49,517 nt of DNA, taken from assembly GCA_035550315.1 (NCBI GenBank), contig DASZPL010000078.1, positions 1 through 49,517 of the forward strand, read 5' to 3'. The DNA comes from DASZPL01 sp035550315. GTDB lineage: Bacteria; Actinomycetota; Actinomycetes; JAFAQI01. Each line of letters begins with the position of its first letter. Positions within the stretch are counted from its first letter, which is position 1. The notes under the pieces are model-generated. The model was given only the letters and a program-made list of their open reading frames with translations, ran no database searches and was not told the DNA's origin. A program made the translations under genes and the position numbers. Below, piece after piece: positions 1 through 7,970 of this stretch.

Positions 1-5
1 GGGGG

Positions 6-686
6 CTATGACCCCCGCAAACGCTGACAACTCACTAGGTCGGCGAAGCGGTGGGCGATCTGTTCGCCGGCGGCGGCGAGCCGGCCGGCGGCTGCCGCGA
101 CCGGGTCGGCGACGCCGTCGACGCCGTCCTCAGCCGCCCAGGCTTTGACCATCTCGGGCCCCGCCTCGACGTGAAACTGCAGCCCCCACGCGCACTCACC
201 GATGCGGAACGCCTGCACCGGATACGCCACGCTCGACGCGAGCAGCACGGCGTCGGTCGGCAACTCGGTGACCGTGTCGTAGTGCCACTGCACGACGGGC
301 AGCACGCCGGCCGGCAGCAGCGCATCCCCGTCCGGTACGTCGACCTCACCCAAGCCGAGCTCGGGTCCGGCGGCGCCGCGCTCCACAACGCCGCCGAGCG
401 CGACCGCCAGCAACTGCGCGCCCAAACAGATGCCGAGCGTCGGCAGGCCTGCGGTCACCGCTTCGCGCATGCGCGACCGGACCTCCGACAGCCACGGCGC
501 CGCCTCGTCGTCGTACGCGCCCATCGGTCCACCCAGCACGATCAGCGCCGCCGCGTCCGCCAGGGGCGGCACCACGCCATCGCGGTACGGGTGCGCGACG
601 TCCAACGTAAGGCCGCGGGCTGGTAGCCAGTCGGCCAGCCAGCCCGGCTCCTCGCCGGGCGTGTGCTGAATCACGAGCGCGCGCAT
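6..686 (-). CDS. Class I glutamine amidotransferase-like protein
   Basis: A 226-residue stand-alone class I glutamine amidotransferase (GATase1) domain. It would hydrolyse glutamine and pass the ammonia to an acceptor that cannot be read from sequence. The nucleophile elbow GICLGAQ places the catalytic Cys near residue 87. The His-Glu pair lies in LQFHVE near residues 172-174, so the triad is complete. The oxyanion-loop motif LGGPMGAYDD is also present. It ends only 15 bp upstream of the glutamine synthetase gene's stop codon side and follows it on the same strand, so the two probably share a transcript. That fits nitrogen metabolism, possibly gamma-glutamyl amine turnover. The family is certain; the substrate is not. 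Confidence 0.9.
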   Translation of the reverse strand: MRALVIQHTPGEEPGWLADWLPARGLTLDVAHPYRDGVVPPLADAAALIVLGGPMGAYDDEAAPWLSEVRSRMREAVTAGLPTLGICLGAQLLAVALGGVVERGAAGPELGLGEVDVPDGDALLPAGVLPVVQWHYDTVTELPTDAVLLASSVAYPVQAFRIGECAWGLQFHVEAGPEMVKAWAAEDGVDGVADPVAAAAGRLAAAGEQIAHRFADLVSCQRLRGS

Positions 687-701
687 CGGACGGCGAACCG
701 G

Positions 702-2042
702 TCAGAGCACGGGCAAGTAGCGCGACAGCTCGAACGCCGTCACCTGCCGGCGGTAGTCCTCCCACTCCGCGCGCTTGTTGCGCAGGAAGAAGTCGAACAC
801 GCCCTCGCCGAGTGTCTCCGCCATCAGCTCCGAGCCCTCCATTACCCGGATCGCGTCCGCGAGCGAGGTCGGCAACGGCTCGATCCCCATCGCCCGGCGC
901 TCGCCGTCGGTCAGCGCCCAGACGTCGTCCTCGGCGCCGTCCGGCAGCTCGTAGCCCTCCTCGATCCCCTTGATGCCGGCGGCGAGCAGGACGGCAAACG
1001 TGAGGTACGGGTTGCAGGCGGAATCGGGCGAGCGAATCTCGATCCGCGTCGAGTTGCCCTTCTGCGGCTTGTACATCGGGACGCGCACCAACGCCGACCG
1101 GTTGTTGCGCCCCCAGCAGACGTACGCCGGCGCCTCGCCGCCGCCCCACAGCCGCTTGTAGGAGTTCACCCACTGGTTGGTGATCGCAGTGAACTCCGCG
1201 GCGTGGTGCAGCAGGCCGGCGACGAATGCCTTGCCGACCTTCGACAGCTGCAGCGGATCGCTCGGGTCATGGAACGCGTTGCGGTCGCCCTCGAACAACG
1301 ACAGGTGCGTGTGCATCGCCGACCCCGGCTGGTCGGTGAACGGCCGCGGCATGAACGACGCGTACACGCCCTGCGCCAGCGCGACTTCCTTCACGACCAG
1401 CCGCATCGTCATCAGGTTGTCGGCGGTGGTCAGCGCGTCGGCGTAGCGCAGGTCGATCTCCTGCTGACCCGGCGCGACCTCGTGGTGGCTGAACTCCACG
1501 CTGATGCCCATCTGCTCGAGCATCGTGATCGCTTGCCGCCGGAAGTCGTGACCGAGGTCGTGCGGCGTCTGGTCGAAGTAGCCGCCGGCGTCGATCGGAG
1601 GCGGCAGCAACTCGGTCGCGCTCGGGCGGTTGCGCAGCAGGAAGAACTCGACCTCCGGGTGCACGTAGAACGTGAAGCCGAGGTCGGCCGCGCGTTGCAT
1701 CGACCTGCGCAGCACGTGCCGCGGATCGACGTACGACGGGGAACCGTCCGGCATCCGGATGTCGCAGAACATCCGCGCGGTGCCGGGCTGCTCCTCGCGC
1801 CACGGCAACACCTGGAAGCTCACCGGGTCGGGCCGGGCGAGCATGTCCGACTCGTGCACCCGCGCGAATCCTTCGATCGCGGAGCCGTCGAACCCGATGC
1901 CCTCGGCGAACGCGCCTTCCAGCTCGGCCGGCGCGATCGCCACGGACTTCAGGAATCCGAGTACGTCGGTGAACCACAACCGGACGAAGCGAATGTCGCG
2001 TTCCTCGATCGTGCGCAGCACGAACTCCTGCTGGCGGTCCAT
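702..2042 (-). CDS. glnA2: Glutamine synthetase, type I, GlnA2-like
   Basis: A 446-residue glutamine synthetase, the same length as mycobacterial GlnA2 (Rv2222c) as I recall it, and very similar along its length. It would make glutamine, or a gamma-glutamyl amine, from glutamate, ammonia or amine, and ATP. Visible motifs are the N-terminal GFDGSAIEGF (about 51-59), metal-binding glutamates in HPEVEF (130, 132) and HHEVAPGQQEID (188, 195), AMHTHLSLF (about 243-250), the ATP-binding NSYKR (303-307) and SPDSACNPYLTFAVLLAAG. I do not see the NLY adenylylation loop of GlnA1, so control by GlnE is not expected. GlnA2-like paralogues in Streptomyces act on polyamines, so the acceptor is uncertain. 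ATG start. Confidence 0.93.
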   Translation of the reverse strand: MDRQQEFVLRTIEERDIRFVRLWFTDVLGFLKSVAIAPAELEGAFAEGIGFDGSAIEGFARVHESDMLARPDPVSFQVLPWREEQPGTARMFCDIRMPDGSPSYVDPRHVLRRSMQRAADLGFTFYVHPEVEFFLLRNRPSATELLPPPIDAGGYFDQTPHDLGHDFRRQAITMLEQMGISVEFSHHEVAPGQQEIDLRYADALTTADNLMTMRLVVKEVALAQGVYASFMPRPFTDQPGSAMHTHLSLFEGDRNAFHDPSDPLQLSKVGKAFVAGLLHHAAEFTAITNQWVNSYKRLWGGGEAPAYVCWGRNNRSALVRVPMYKPQKGNSTRIEIRSPDSACNPYLTFAVLLAAGIKGIEEGYELPDGAEDDVWALTDGERRAMGIEPLPTSLADAIRVMEGSELMAETLGEGVFDFFLRNKRAEWEDYRRQVTAFELSRYLPVL

Positions 2043-2102
2043 GTCGCGAGCGTACGACCGCCGTGTTACGCGGATATGTCCTGATCGCCAAACACCTTCC
2101 GG

Positions 2103-2170
2103 CGATCATGGCGTTAGTGACCCGAGGTGGCGCCGATCATGGCGTTAGTGGGTGAATAACGCCATGATCG
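2103..2170. repeat. Triple repeat with a 14-bp hairpin over an RBS and start codon
   Basis: The 17-mer CGATCATGGCGTTAGTG occurs at 2103-2119 and again at 2134-2150, 31 bp apart. Its first 14 bases return as a perfect inverted copy at 2157-2170. The second and third copies form a 14-bp perfect stem with a 9-nt loop (2148-2156). The loop contains GGGTGA, the likely ribosome-binding site. The right arm contains the ATG at 2164, the likely start of the epoxide hydrolase gene. This could be a repressor site, an RNA hairpin controlling translation, or an interspersed repeat that happens to lie here. Confidence 0.75.
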
Positions 2171-2613
2171 AGACAACAGCTGAGACGACATCCGCACCCG
2201 CCGAGGTGGTCGAGCGCTTCCTGCGCGGCTTCGCGGCCGGCGACGCCGAGACGGCGATCTCGTTGCTCGCGGAGGACATCGTCTACGAAAACGTCTCACT
2301 GCCGACGATCCGCGGCCGCCGCGCCGTCGAGCAGGGCGCGGCCAAGTTCTTCCAGCGCGGGCTCGGCTTCGAGGTGGCGATCCACCGGATCGCCGCCGAG
2401 GGCACCACCGTCATCACCGAGCGCACGGACGCGCTCACCTGGGGCCGGTTCCGGTCGCAGTTCTGGGTGTGCGGCGTGTTCGAGGTGCGCGACGGGCAGA
2501 TCACGCTGTGGCGCGACTACTTCGACTGGGCCAACGTCACCGTCGCCACGCTGCGCGGTGTCGCGGCGATGCTGGTGCCGAGCCTGCAGAGCCGGATGCC
2601 GGTGTCGATCTAG
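2164..2613 (+). CDS. Limonene-1,2-epoxide hydrolase family protein (EphG-like)
   Basis: 149 residues from the ATG at 2164, the same length as mycobacterial EphG (Rv2740) as I recall it and closely similar. The fold is SnoaL/NTF2-like. The limonene epoxide hydrolase active site is complete: Tyr41 and Asn43 in VYENV, Arg87 and Asp89 in TERTDAL, Asp118 in LWRDYFD. The enzyme should add water to an epoxide in one step; in mycobacteria the likely substrates are lipid or steroid epoxides. A GTG at 2152 is an alternative start adding four residues. I prefer 2164 because GGGTGA lies 8 nt before it. The start region sits inside the hairpin at 2134-2170. It is divergent from glnA2. Confidence 0.9.
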   Translation: MIETTAETTSAPAEVVERFLRGFAAGDAETAISLLAEDIVYENVSLPTIRGRRAVEQGAAKFFQRGLGFEVAIHRIAAEGTTVITERTDALTWGRFRSQFWVCGVFEVRDGQITLWRDYFDWANVTVATLRGVAAMLVPSLQSRMPVSI

Positions 2614-2617
2614 TCGC

Positions 2618-3760
2618 TCACGCGTCCTGGCGCAACAGCCAGCGGACGTTGCCCGCCATCACCTTGGCGCGCGCATCCTCGGCGACGCCGGCCAACGCGG
2701 CTTCGTAGTCGAGCCGAGGCCGGGCGATGCCCTCGGCGTGTGGCCAGTCGCTGCCGAACATCAGCACGTCACCGCCAACCTTCGCGATCAGCCCGGCCGG
2801 GTTCTCGTAGGCCAGCGCGCTCACCCGCACCTGGCGCCGGAAGTAGTCAGACGGCCGCAGCGACAACTCGGTCAGCGGGCCGCCGTGACGTTGCGCGTAA
2901 AAGTCCCAGGAGCCGTCGAGCATGAGCAGGAACGACGGAACCCAGTTCGCCGTCAGCTCGACCACGCCGATCCGCAAATCGGGGAACCGCTCGAACGTGC
3001 CGTGCACGATCAGGTTGGCCAGGGCCACGGCGGGCGCGACGTACAAGAAGATCGAGTCCATCAGCCGGTCGCCCGGCTCGGGGTCGCCTTCGTACCACGC
3101 CGGATGCAGCGGCCCGGCGAACCCGCCGACGTGGAACACCGGCGAGACGCCGTGGCCGCAACAGGCGCGCCAGACCGGATCGAGGTCGGGGTGCGACAGC
3201 GGCTTGCCGTTCACTGGCGCCGGGCCGATCATCGCCAGCCGCACCCCGGCCCGGCCGAGCCGCTCGATCTCCTCGACCGCCCAGTCGACGTCGCGAAGCG
3301 TGAGATGGGCGACGGGGAACAACCGACCGCCCCCGGCCTGTGCGACCTCGGCCTGCCACCGGTTGCAGGCGCGCAGGTTGGCGCACAGCGCGGGCAGGTC
3401 GAGCAGCTCTTCAAAGATCAGCCCGAAGTTCGGGAACAGCACGCTGGCATCGAGCCCGAACTGGTCGAGCGCCGCCAGCCGCGCAGCCGGGTCGGAGTAC
3501 GACGGCGGCACGGCCTCGTCGTAACGAACCCGGGCGGGCTCCCCCGCGGCCTGCCGGCGGCGCTCCTCGCCGATCCGGGCAGCGTCCCCGGGCTGCTGCG
3601 ACTCCGCCGGGTAGAGATGCCTTCCCTGGAAGGTCAGCCAGGCGTAGCCGAGATCGTCGTCCTCGATCGCAAGGGCGGCGTCGCGCATCGCCGGATCGAT
3701 GTAGTCGCGCCACATCGTGCGCGGTTCGAACAGGTGCTGGTCAGCGTCAACCGTGAGCAC
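2618..3760 (-). CDS. Amidohydrolase 2 family protein (PF04909-like)
   Basis: A 380-residue TIM-barrel amidohydrolase of the ACMSD/2-pyrone-4,6-dicarboxylate hydrolase type. The N-terminal metal motif is VDADQHLFEP (DxH). The C-terminal GSDWPHAEG carries the conserved Asp and His. Such enzymes hydrolyse or decarboxylate aromatic or cyclic catabolites, and paralogues are numerous in actinobacteria; the substrate is unknown. The GTG start at 3760 lies 14 bp inside the end of the upstream TetR gene, so the pair is probably translationally coupled. It meets the epoxide hydrolase gene tail to tail. A second member of the family lies at 30951-32141. Confidence 0.88.
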   Translation of the reverse strand: MLTVDADQHLFEPRTMWRDYIDPAMRDAALAIEDDDLGYAWLTFQGRHLYPAESQQPGDAARIGEERRRQAAGEPARVRYDEAVPPSYSDPAARLAALDQFGLDASVLFPNFGLIFEELLDLPALCANLRACNRWQAEVAQAGGGRLFPVAHLTLRDVDWAVEEIERLGRAGVRLAMIGPAPVNGKPLSHPDLDPVWRACCGHGVSPVFHVGGFAGPLHPAWYEGDPEPGDRLMDSIFLYVAPAVALANLIVHGTFERFPDLRIGVVELTANWVPSFLLMLDGSWDFYAQRHGGPLTELSLRPSDYFRRQVRVSALAYENPAGLIAKVGGDVLMFGSDWPHAEGIARPRLDYEAALAGVAEDARAKVMAGNVRWLLRQDA

Positions 3761-4376
3761 GACTGGACGCTAGCCGCTGCCGGCGAGCGCCGCTCGCCGG
3801 CTTTGAAGCGGATCCCGGACAGCCGTATTTCAGGCCGTCCATGAACAGCGCCGAGATCCGGCACGCCTGCTCTTCCCCGCCCGGCAGGTCGCTCGTCATG
3901 CAGACCCCGGCCATCGCCCGCAGCACGTCAGGCGCGGCGACGTCCGGTCGAATCGACCCCTCGGCCACCGCTGCGTCCACCAGCCGCCCGATGGCGGCGT
4001 TCATCCGCTCATGGGTCGACACGAACAGGTCAGACTCGGCGGAGACCACGGTCTTCAGGTGTGACGCAAGACCACGCTTGGCCGAGACGTACTCCACGAA
4101 CTCGCGCATCCACTGCGCCAGCGCCTCGACCGGCGACAGCGTCTCCAGCAGCCGGTCGGCCGAGGCCACCAGCTGATCGACGTTGCGGCGAAAAACCGCT
4201 TCCACCAACAGGTCGCGATTGGGAAAATGGCGGTACAGGGTGCCGACACCGACGCCCGCCTGCCGCGCGATCTCTTCGAGCGACGCCTCGACGCCGTGCT
4301 GGGCGAACGCCTTGGCGGCGACCTCGAGGATCCGCTCGCGATTGCGCTGCGCGTCGGCTCGAAGCGGACGTTCCAT
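3747..4376 (-). CDS. TetR/AcrR-family regulator of the adjacent MFS exporter
   Basis: A 209-residue TetR-family regulator. The N-terminal helix-turn-helix is canonical: LEEIARQAGVGVGTLYRHFPNRDLL at about residues 32-56. The C-terminal ligand domain matches TetR members with the YSR-type effector fold. It is transcribed away from the MFS exporter at 4533, and the shared intergenic region carries three palindromes (4403-4477), the usual layout for repression of a drug pump. A good AGGAGG lies upstream of the ATG. The 3' end overlaps the amidohydrolase start, so that enzyme may be under the same control. Confidence 0.92.
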   Translation of the reverse strand: MERPLRADAQRNRERILEVAAKAFAQHGVEASLEEIARQAGVGVGTLYRHFPNRDLLVEAVFRRNVDQLVASADRLLETLSPVEALAQWMREFVEYVSAKRGLASHLKTVVSAESDLFVSTHERMNAAIGRLVDAAVAEGSIRPDVAAPDVLRAMAGVCMTSDLPGGEEQACRISALFMDGLKYGCPGSASKPASGARRQRLASSRAHG

Positions 4377-4402
4377 CGTCCGGACCTCCTGCGACCGGCG
4401 CT

Positions 4403-4417
4403 CCCGGAATTTCCGGG
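4403..4417. promoter_or_regulatory. Perfect 15-bp palindrome upstream of the tetR gene
   Basis: CCCGGAATTTCCGGG is a perfect palindrome around a single central base. It lies 26 bp upstream of the TetR start codon and shares the TTCCG half-site with the palindrome at 4463-4477. It could be an autoregulatory site or the binding site of another factor. Confidence 0.5.
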
Positions 4418-4429
4418 TCGGGAAACCAC

Positions 4430-4477
4430 TTGACTAAGCGGAGGCTGCCTCCGGTATAGTAACGGAGGCTGCTTCCG
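4430..4477 (+). promoter_or_regulatory. MFS promoter with paired TetR-type operators
   Basis: A -35-like TTGACT (4430-4435) and a -10-like TATAGT (4455-4460) are separated by 19 bp, long for a vegetative promoter. The spacer holds a perfect palindrome, CGGAGGCTGCCTCCG (4439-4453). A second, nearly identical copy, CGGAGGCTGCTTCCG, lies just downstream at 4463-4477, with centres 24 bp apart. A repressor here would block RNA polymerase directly. The natural candidate is the divergent TetR protein. Confidence 0.75.
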
Positions 4478-4532
4478 GTTAATCCCAAGAGTACGCCGGA
4501 GCCGCACCAAAGCCAAGCAAGGAGCCCCATCC

Positions 4533-6038
4533 ATGACTGCTGTTAATGACGCACGCGCCGCGGCCCCACCCTCGTCGCAGCGCGACCGTCGTTGGCTGGC
4601 GCTTGCCGTGATCGGCATCGCGCAGCTGATGATCATTCTCGACGCCTCAATCGTGAACATCGCCTTGCCGCACGCGCAGGTCGCGCTCCACATCAGCGAC
4701 GCGGAGCGGCAGTGGGCATTGACGGCGTACACCCTCACGTTCGGCGGGCTACTGCTGCTCGGCGGCCGGGTCGCCGACTACGTCGGGCGCAAGCGCACCT
4801 TCCTCATCGGCCTGTTCGGCTTCGCCGGCGCCTCGGCGCTCGGCGGCGCGGCGCAGTCCGGCGCGTGGCTGTTCTCGGCTCGCGCCGTGCAAGGTGTGTT
4901 CGCCGCGCTGCTGGCCCCAGCAGTGCTCTCGCTGATCACCACTACCTTCACCGAGGCCAAGGAGCGCGCGAAGGCCTTCGCGGTCTACGGGGCGATCTCC
5001 GGCACCGGTGGTGCGGTCGGCCTGCTCGCCGGTGGCGTGCTCACCGAGTTCCTCTCGTGGCGGTGGACGTTGTTCGTCAACACCCCGATCGCCATCGCGG
5101 TCGCGATCGCCTCGCTGCCGCTCATCAAGGAAAGCCGGGCAACCGGTGACCGCCACTTCGACGTGCCCGGCGCGGTCGTCGCCACCGGCGGCCTGGCGTT
5201 GCTGGTCTACGGCTTCACCGAAGCCTCGCTGCACGGCTGGTCTGCCGGACGCACGATCGGGCTGCTCGTCGCCGCGGTCGTCCTGCTGATCGGTTTCGTC
5301 GGCTGGGAGACCCGTGCCCGTAACCCGATGCTGCCGCTGCGGATCGTGCTGAACCGCGACCGCGGCGCGTCGTACCTGTCGTTCCTGATCGCCACGCTCG
5401 CGCTGTACGCGATGTTCCTGTTCCTGACGTTCTACTTCCAGGACGTGCTGCACTACAGCGCCTTGAAGGCCGGCGTGGCGTTCCTGCCGTTCCCGGTCGG
5501 CGTGATCGTTTCCTCGACGATCGCGTCGCGGACGCTGCCGCGATTCGGGCCACGCGTGCTGGCGATCGCGGGCTTCGGCCTCGCCACGCTCGGCATGATC
5601 TGGCTCACCCAGCTGCCGGCTGACTCGGCGTACTTCTCGCACATCGTGCCGTCCGAGCTGCTGATCAGCCTCGGCATGGGACAGGTGTTCGTGCCGCTGT
5701 CGTCGACCGCGCTGCTCGGCGTGCCGAACCACGACGCCGGCGCGGCAAGCGCACTGGTGAACACCATGCAGCAAGTGGGCGGATCACTCGGTGTGGCGTT
5801 CCTCAACACGATCGCGACCAGCGCGACCGCGTCGTACGCCGTCGCCCACGGCGGGCCGTCCGCCGCGGCCACGGTGCACGGGTTCACCCATGCGTTTGCC
5901 TACGGCGCCGGCATCCTCGCCGTCGGGTTCCTGGTGGTCGGCACGCTCATCCGCGGTCGCCGACCGGACCGGGCGGAGGACGACGGCGGCGACCTGCCCG
6001 AGGCGGAGCCGGAGCTGGAGCTGGTCCCGGTCGCATAA
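4533..6038 (+). CDS. MFS multidrug exporter, EmrB/QacA (DHA2, 14-TM) family
   Basis: 501 residues with about 14 hydrophobic segments, typical of the DHA2 proton-drug antiporters. Motifs include LDASIVNIALPHAQ in TM1 (motif D-like), GRVADYVGRKRTF in the first cytoplasmic loop (motif A) and a GxxxGPxxGG-like stretch, GAISGTGGAVGLLAGG, in TM5 (motif C). The C-terminus is an acidic, soluble tail. AAGGAG lies upstream of the ATG. The divergent TetR regulator and operators indicate induction by a toxic substrate, which cannot be identified from sequence. Confidence 0.92.
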   Translation: MTAVNDARAAAPPSSQRDRRWLALAVIGIAQLMIILDASIVNIALPHAQVALHISDAERQWALTAYTLTFGGLLLLGGRVADYVGRKRTFLIGLFGFAGASALGGAAQSGAWLFSARAVQGVFAALLAPAVLSLITTTFTEAKERAKAFAVYGAISGTGGAVGLLAGGVLTEFLSWRWTLFVNTPIAIAVAIASLPLIKESRATGDRHFDVPGAVVATGGLALLVYGFTEASLHGWSAGRTIGLLVAAVVLLIGFVGWETRARNPMLPLRIVLNRDRGASYLSFLIATLALYAMFLFLTFYFQDVLHYSALKAGVAFLPFPVGVIVSSTIASRTLPRFGPRVLAIAGFGLATLGMIWLTQLPADSAYFSHIVPSELLISLGMGQVFVPLSSTALLGVPNHDAGAASALVNTMQQVGGSLGVAFLNTIATSATASYAVAHGGPSAAATVHGFTHAFAYGAGILAVGFLVVGTLIRGRRPDRAEDDGGDLPEAEPELELVPVA

Positions 6039-6041
6039 CCT
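6036..6041 (+). promoter_or_regulatory. Predicted -10 box of a leaderless nadE promoter, built on a stop codon
   Basis: TAACCT fits the actinobacterial -10 pattern TANNNT and ends 7 nt before the GTG of nadE. Its TAA is the stop codon of the MFS gene. No Shine-Dalgarno sequence precedes the GTG, which fits a leaderless transcript. Confidence 0.45.
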
Positions 6042-6048
6042 CGAGACC

Positions 6049-7875
6049 GTGCCGCAGTTGCGGGTCGCGCTCGGACAGGTCAACCCGACCGTGGGCGACC
6101 TGACCGGCAACGCCGAGTTGGTCATCGAGCAGGTGCGCGCCGCGAACACTCGCGGCGCGCACCTGCTGTTGCTGCCGGAGATGATGCTCACCGGCTACCC
6201 CCCGGAAGACCTGGTGTTGCGCGGCTCGTTCGTCGACGCGTCGCGCGCGCAGCTGTCCGCGCTGGCATCCCGGCTCGCCGACGAGCGCCTGGGCGCGATC
6301 GGGGTCGTCGTCGGCTACCTCGACCGCTGCCCTGATCCGGTGCCCCGCGTCGGCCGGCCGGCGGGCGAACCGCAGAACGCCGCGGCGTTCATCTACGACG
6401 GCAGGGTGGTCGCGTCGTACGCGAAGCATCACCTGCCGAACTACGGCGTGTTCGACGAGTTCCGCTACTTCGTGCCCGGCGAGACGCTGCCGATCGTGCG
6501 GCTGCACGGCATCGACATCGCGATGACGATCTGCGAGGACCTCTGGCAGCAGGGCGGTCCGATCACCGTCGCCCGCGCCGCCGGCGCCGGCCTCGTCGTC
6601 TGCATCAACGGCTCGCCGTACGAACGCAACAAGGACGACGTCCGGCTCGAGCTGAACCGCGACCGTGCACTCGAAGCCGGCGCCGCGCTGGCTTACGTCA
6701 ACCTGGTCGGCGGCCAGGACGAGCTCGTCTTCGACGGCGACTCGATGGTGGTCGACGCGGACGGCCGGCTGGTCGCGCGCGCCGCCCAGTTCGCCCCCGA
6801 GCTGCTCGTCGTCGACCTCGACCTGCCGGCGGCGCACAGCACGGTCGACGGCAGTGTCGACGCCACCGACGGCACCCGGATGGAAATCGTCCGGCACTGC
6901 ATTAGCGAGCAGCCGGTGCCCTCCTACCCCGCCGAGCCACCGACGGTTGCGGAGCGGCTGAGCGACCACGCCGAGGTGTGGGCCGCGCTGGTCACCGGCA
7001 CCCGTGACTACGTCCACAAGAACCGCTTCGACGCCGTCGTCATCGGCTTGTCCGGCGGCATCGACTCCGCGCTGGTTGCCACCATCGCAGCGGACGCACT
7101 CGGTGCGGCGGCCGTCAACGTGGTCGCGATGCCGAGCCGCTACTCCTCTCCGGGCAGCGTCGCCGATGCTCGCGAGCTGGCCGAGCGGCAGGGGCTGGCG
7201 TTCTCGGTGATGCCGATCAACGAGCCGGTCACGGCGTTCGAGAACGTGCTCGATGGCGGACCGACCAAGGGCGTGCACGGGCTGGCCGAGGAGAACCTGC
7301 AAGCGCGGATGCGCGGCGTCATGCTGATGGCGCTGTCCAACGAGTCCGGCCAACTGGTGCTCACCACCGGCAACAAGAGCGAGCTGGCGACCGGCTTCTC
7401 CACGTTGTACGGCGACAGCGCGGGCGGGTTCGCGCCAATTAAAGACGTGCCGAAGACACTGGTCTGGGACCTCGCGCGGTGGCGCAACGCCGAGGCGCAG
7501 CGCCGCGGTGACGTCGAACCGATCCCGGACGCGATCATCGACAAGCCACCGTCGGCGGAGCTCGCGCCCGGACAGCTCGACGCCGACCGGCTGCCGCCGT
7601 ACGACATGCTCGACAAGCTGCTCGACGAGTACGTCGAAGCCGACCGCGGCCGTGACGAGCTGCTCGCGCTCGGCTTCGATGCCGACCTGGTCGAGCGGGT
7701 GATCCGCCTGGTGGACGCGGCGGAGTACAAGCGGCGGCAGTATCCGCCCGGCCCGAAGATCACCCCGAAGGGCTTCGGCCGCGACCGCCGGTTGCCGATC
7801 ACGTCCGCCTGGCGCGAGCTGGCGGCGCCTCACCAGGCCGATCCAGAGCGGATCCGCCCCGACCAGCAATCCTGA
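6049..7875 (+). CDS. nadE: Glutamine-dependent NAD+ synthetase
   Basis: 608 residues in two domains. The N-terminal nitrilase-like glutaminase has a complete Glu-Lys-Cys triad: Glu44 in LPEMMLTGYPP, Lys126 in AKHHLPNYGVFDE, Cys162 in TICEDLW. The C-terminal synthetase has the ATP pyrophosphatase loop SGGIDS (335-340) and the TTGNKSELATGFSTLYGDSAG region. It converts nicotinate adenine dinucleotide to NAD+ with ATP and glutamine, the last step of NAD synthesis. The frame is open much further upstream, but homology begins at PQLRVALGQVNP, so the GTG at 6049 is chosen. The stretch VGRPAGEPQN is a family insertion. Confidence 0.95.
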   Translation: MPQLRVALGQVNPTVGDLTGNAELVIEQVRAANTRGAHLLLLPEMMLTGYPPEDLVLRGSFVDASRAQLSALASRLADERLGAIGVVVGYLDRCPDPVPRVGRPAGEPQNAAAFIYDGRVVASYAKHHLPNYGVFDEFRYFVPGETLPIVRLHGIDIAMTICEDLWQQGGPITVARAAGAGLVVCINGSPYERNKDDVRLELNRDRALEAGAALAYVNLVGGQDELVFDGDSMVVDADGRLVARAAQFAPELLVVDLDLPAAHSTVDGSVDATDGTRMEIVRHCISEQPVPSYPAEPPTVAERLSDHAEVWAALVTGTRDYVHKNRFDAVVIGLSGGIDSALVATIAADALGAAAVNVVAMPSRYSSPGSVADARELAERQGLAFSVMPINEPVTAFENVLDGGPTKGVHGLAEENLQARMRGVMLMALSNESGQLVLTTGNKSELATGFSTLYGDSAGGFAPIKDVPKTLVWDLARWRNAEAQRRGDVEPIPDAIIDKPPSAELAPGQLDADRLPPYDMLDKLLDEYVEADRGRDELLALGFDADLVERVIRLVDAAEYKRRQYPPGPKITPKGFGRDRRLPITSAWRELAAPHQADPERIRPDQQS

Positions 7876-7970
7876 GGCAGATCGGCCGATGCCGTCCCGG
7901 CGCGGCGCGAGATGGCAGACTGGAGTGAGTCCGGGGACCCGAACGGGCCTCGAGACAAGGAGGCACTCCC

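Noticed and set aside
2043..2100. Possible GlnR box upstream of glnA2
   Set aside because: A GTAAC-like a-site can be read on the minus strand, but the expected GAAAC b-site at the right distance is missing.
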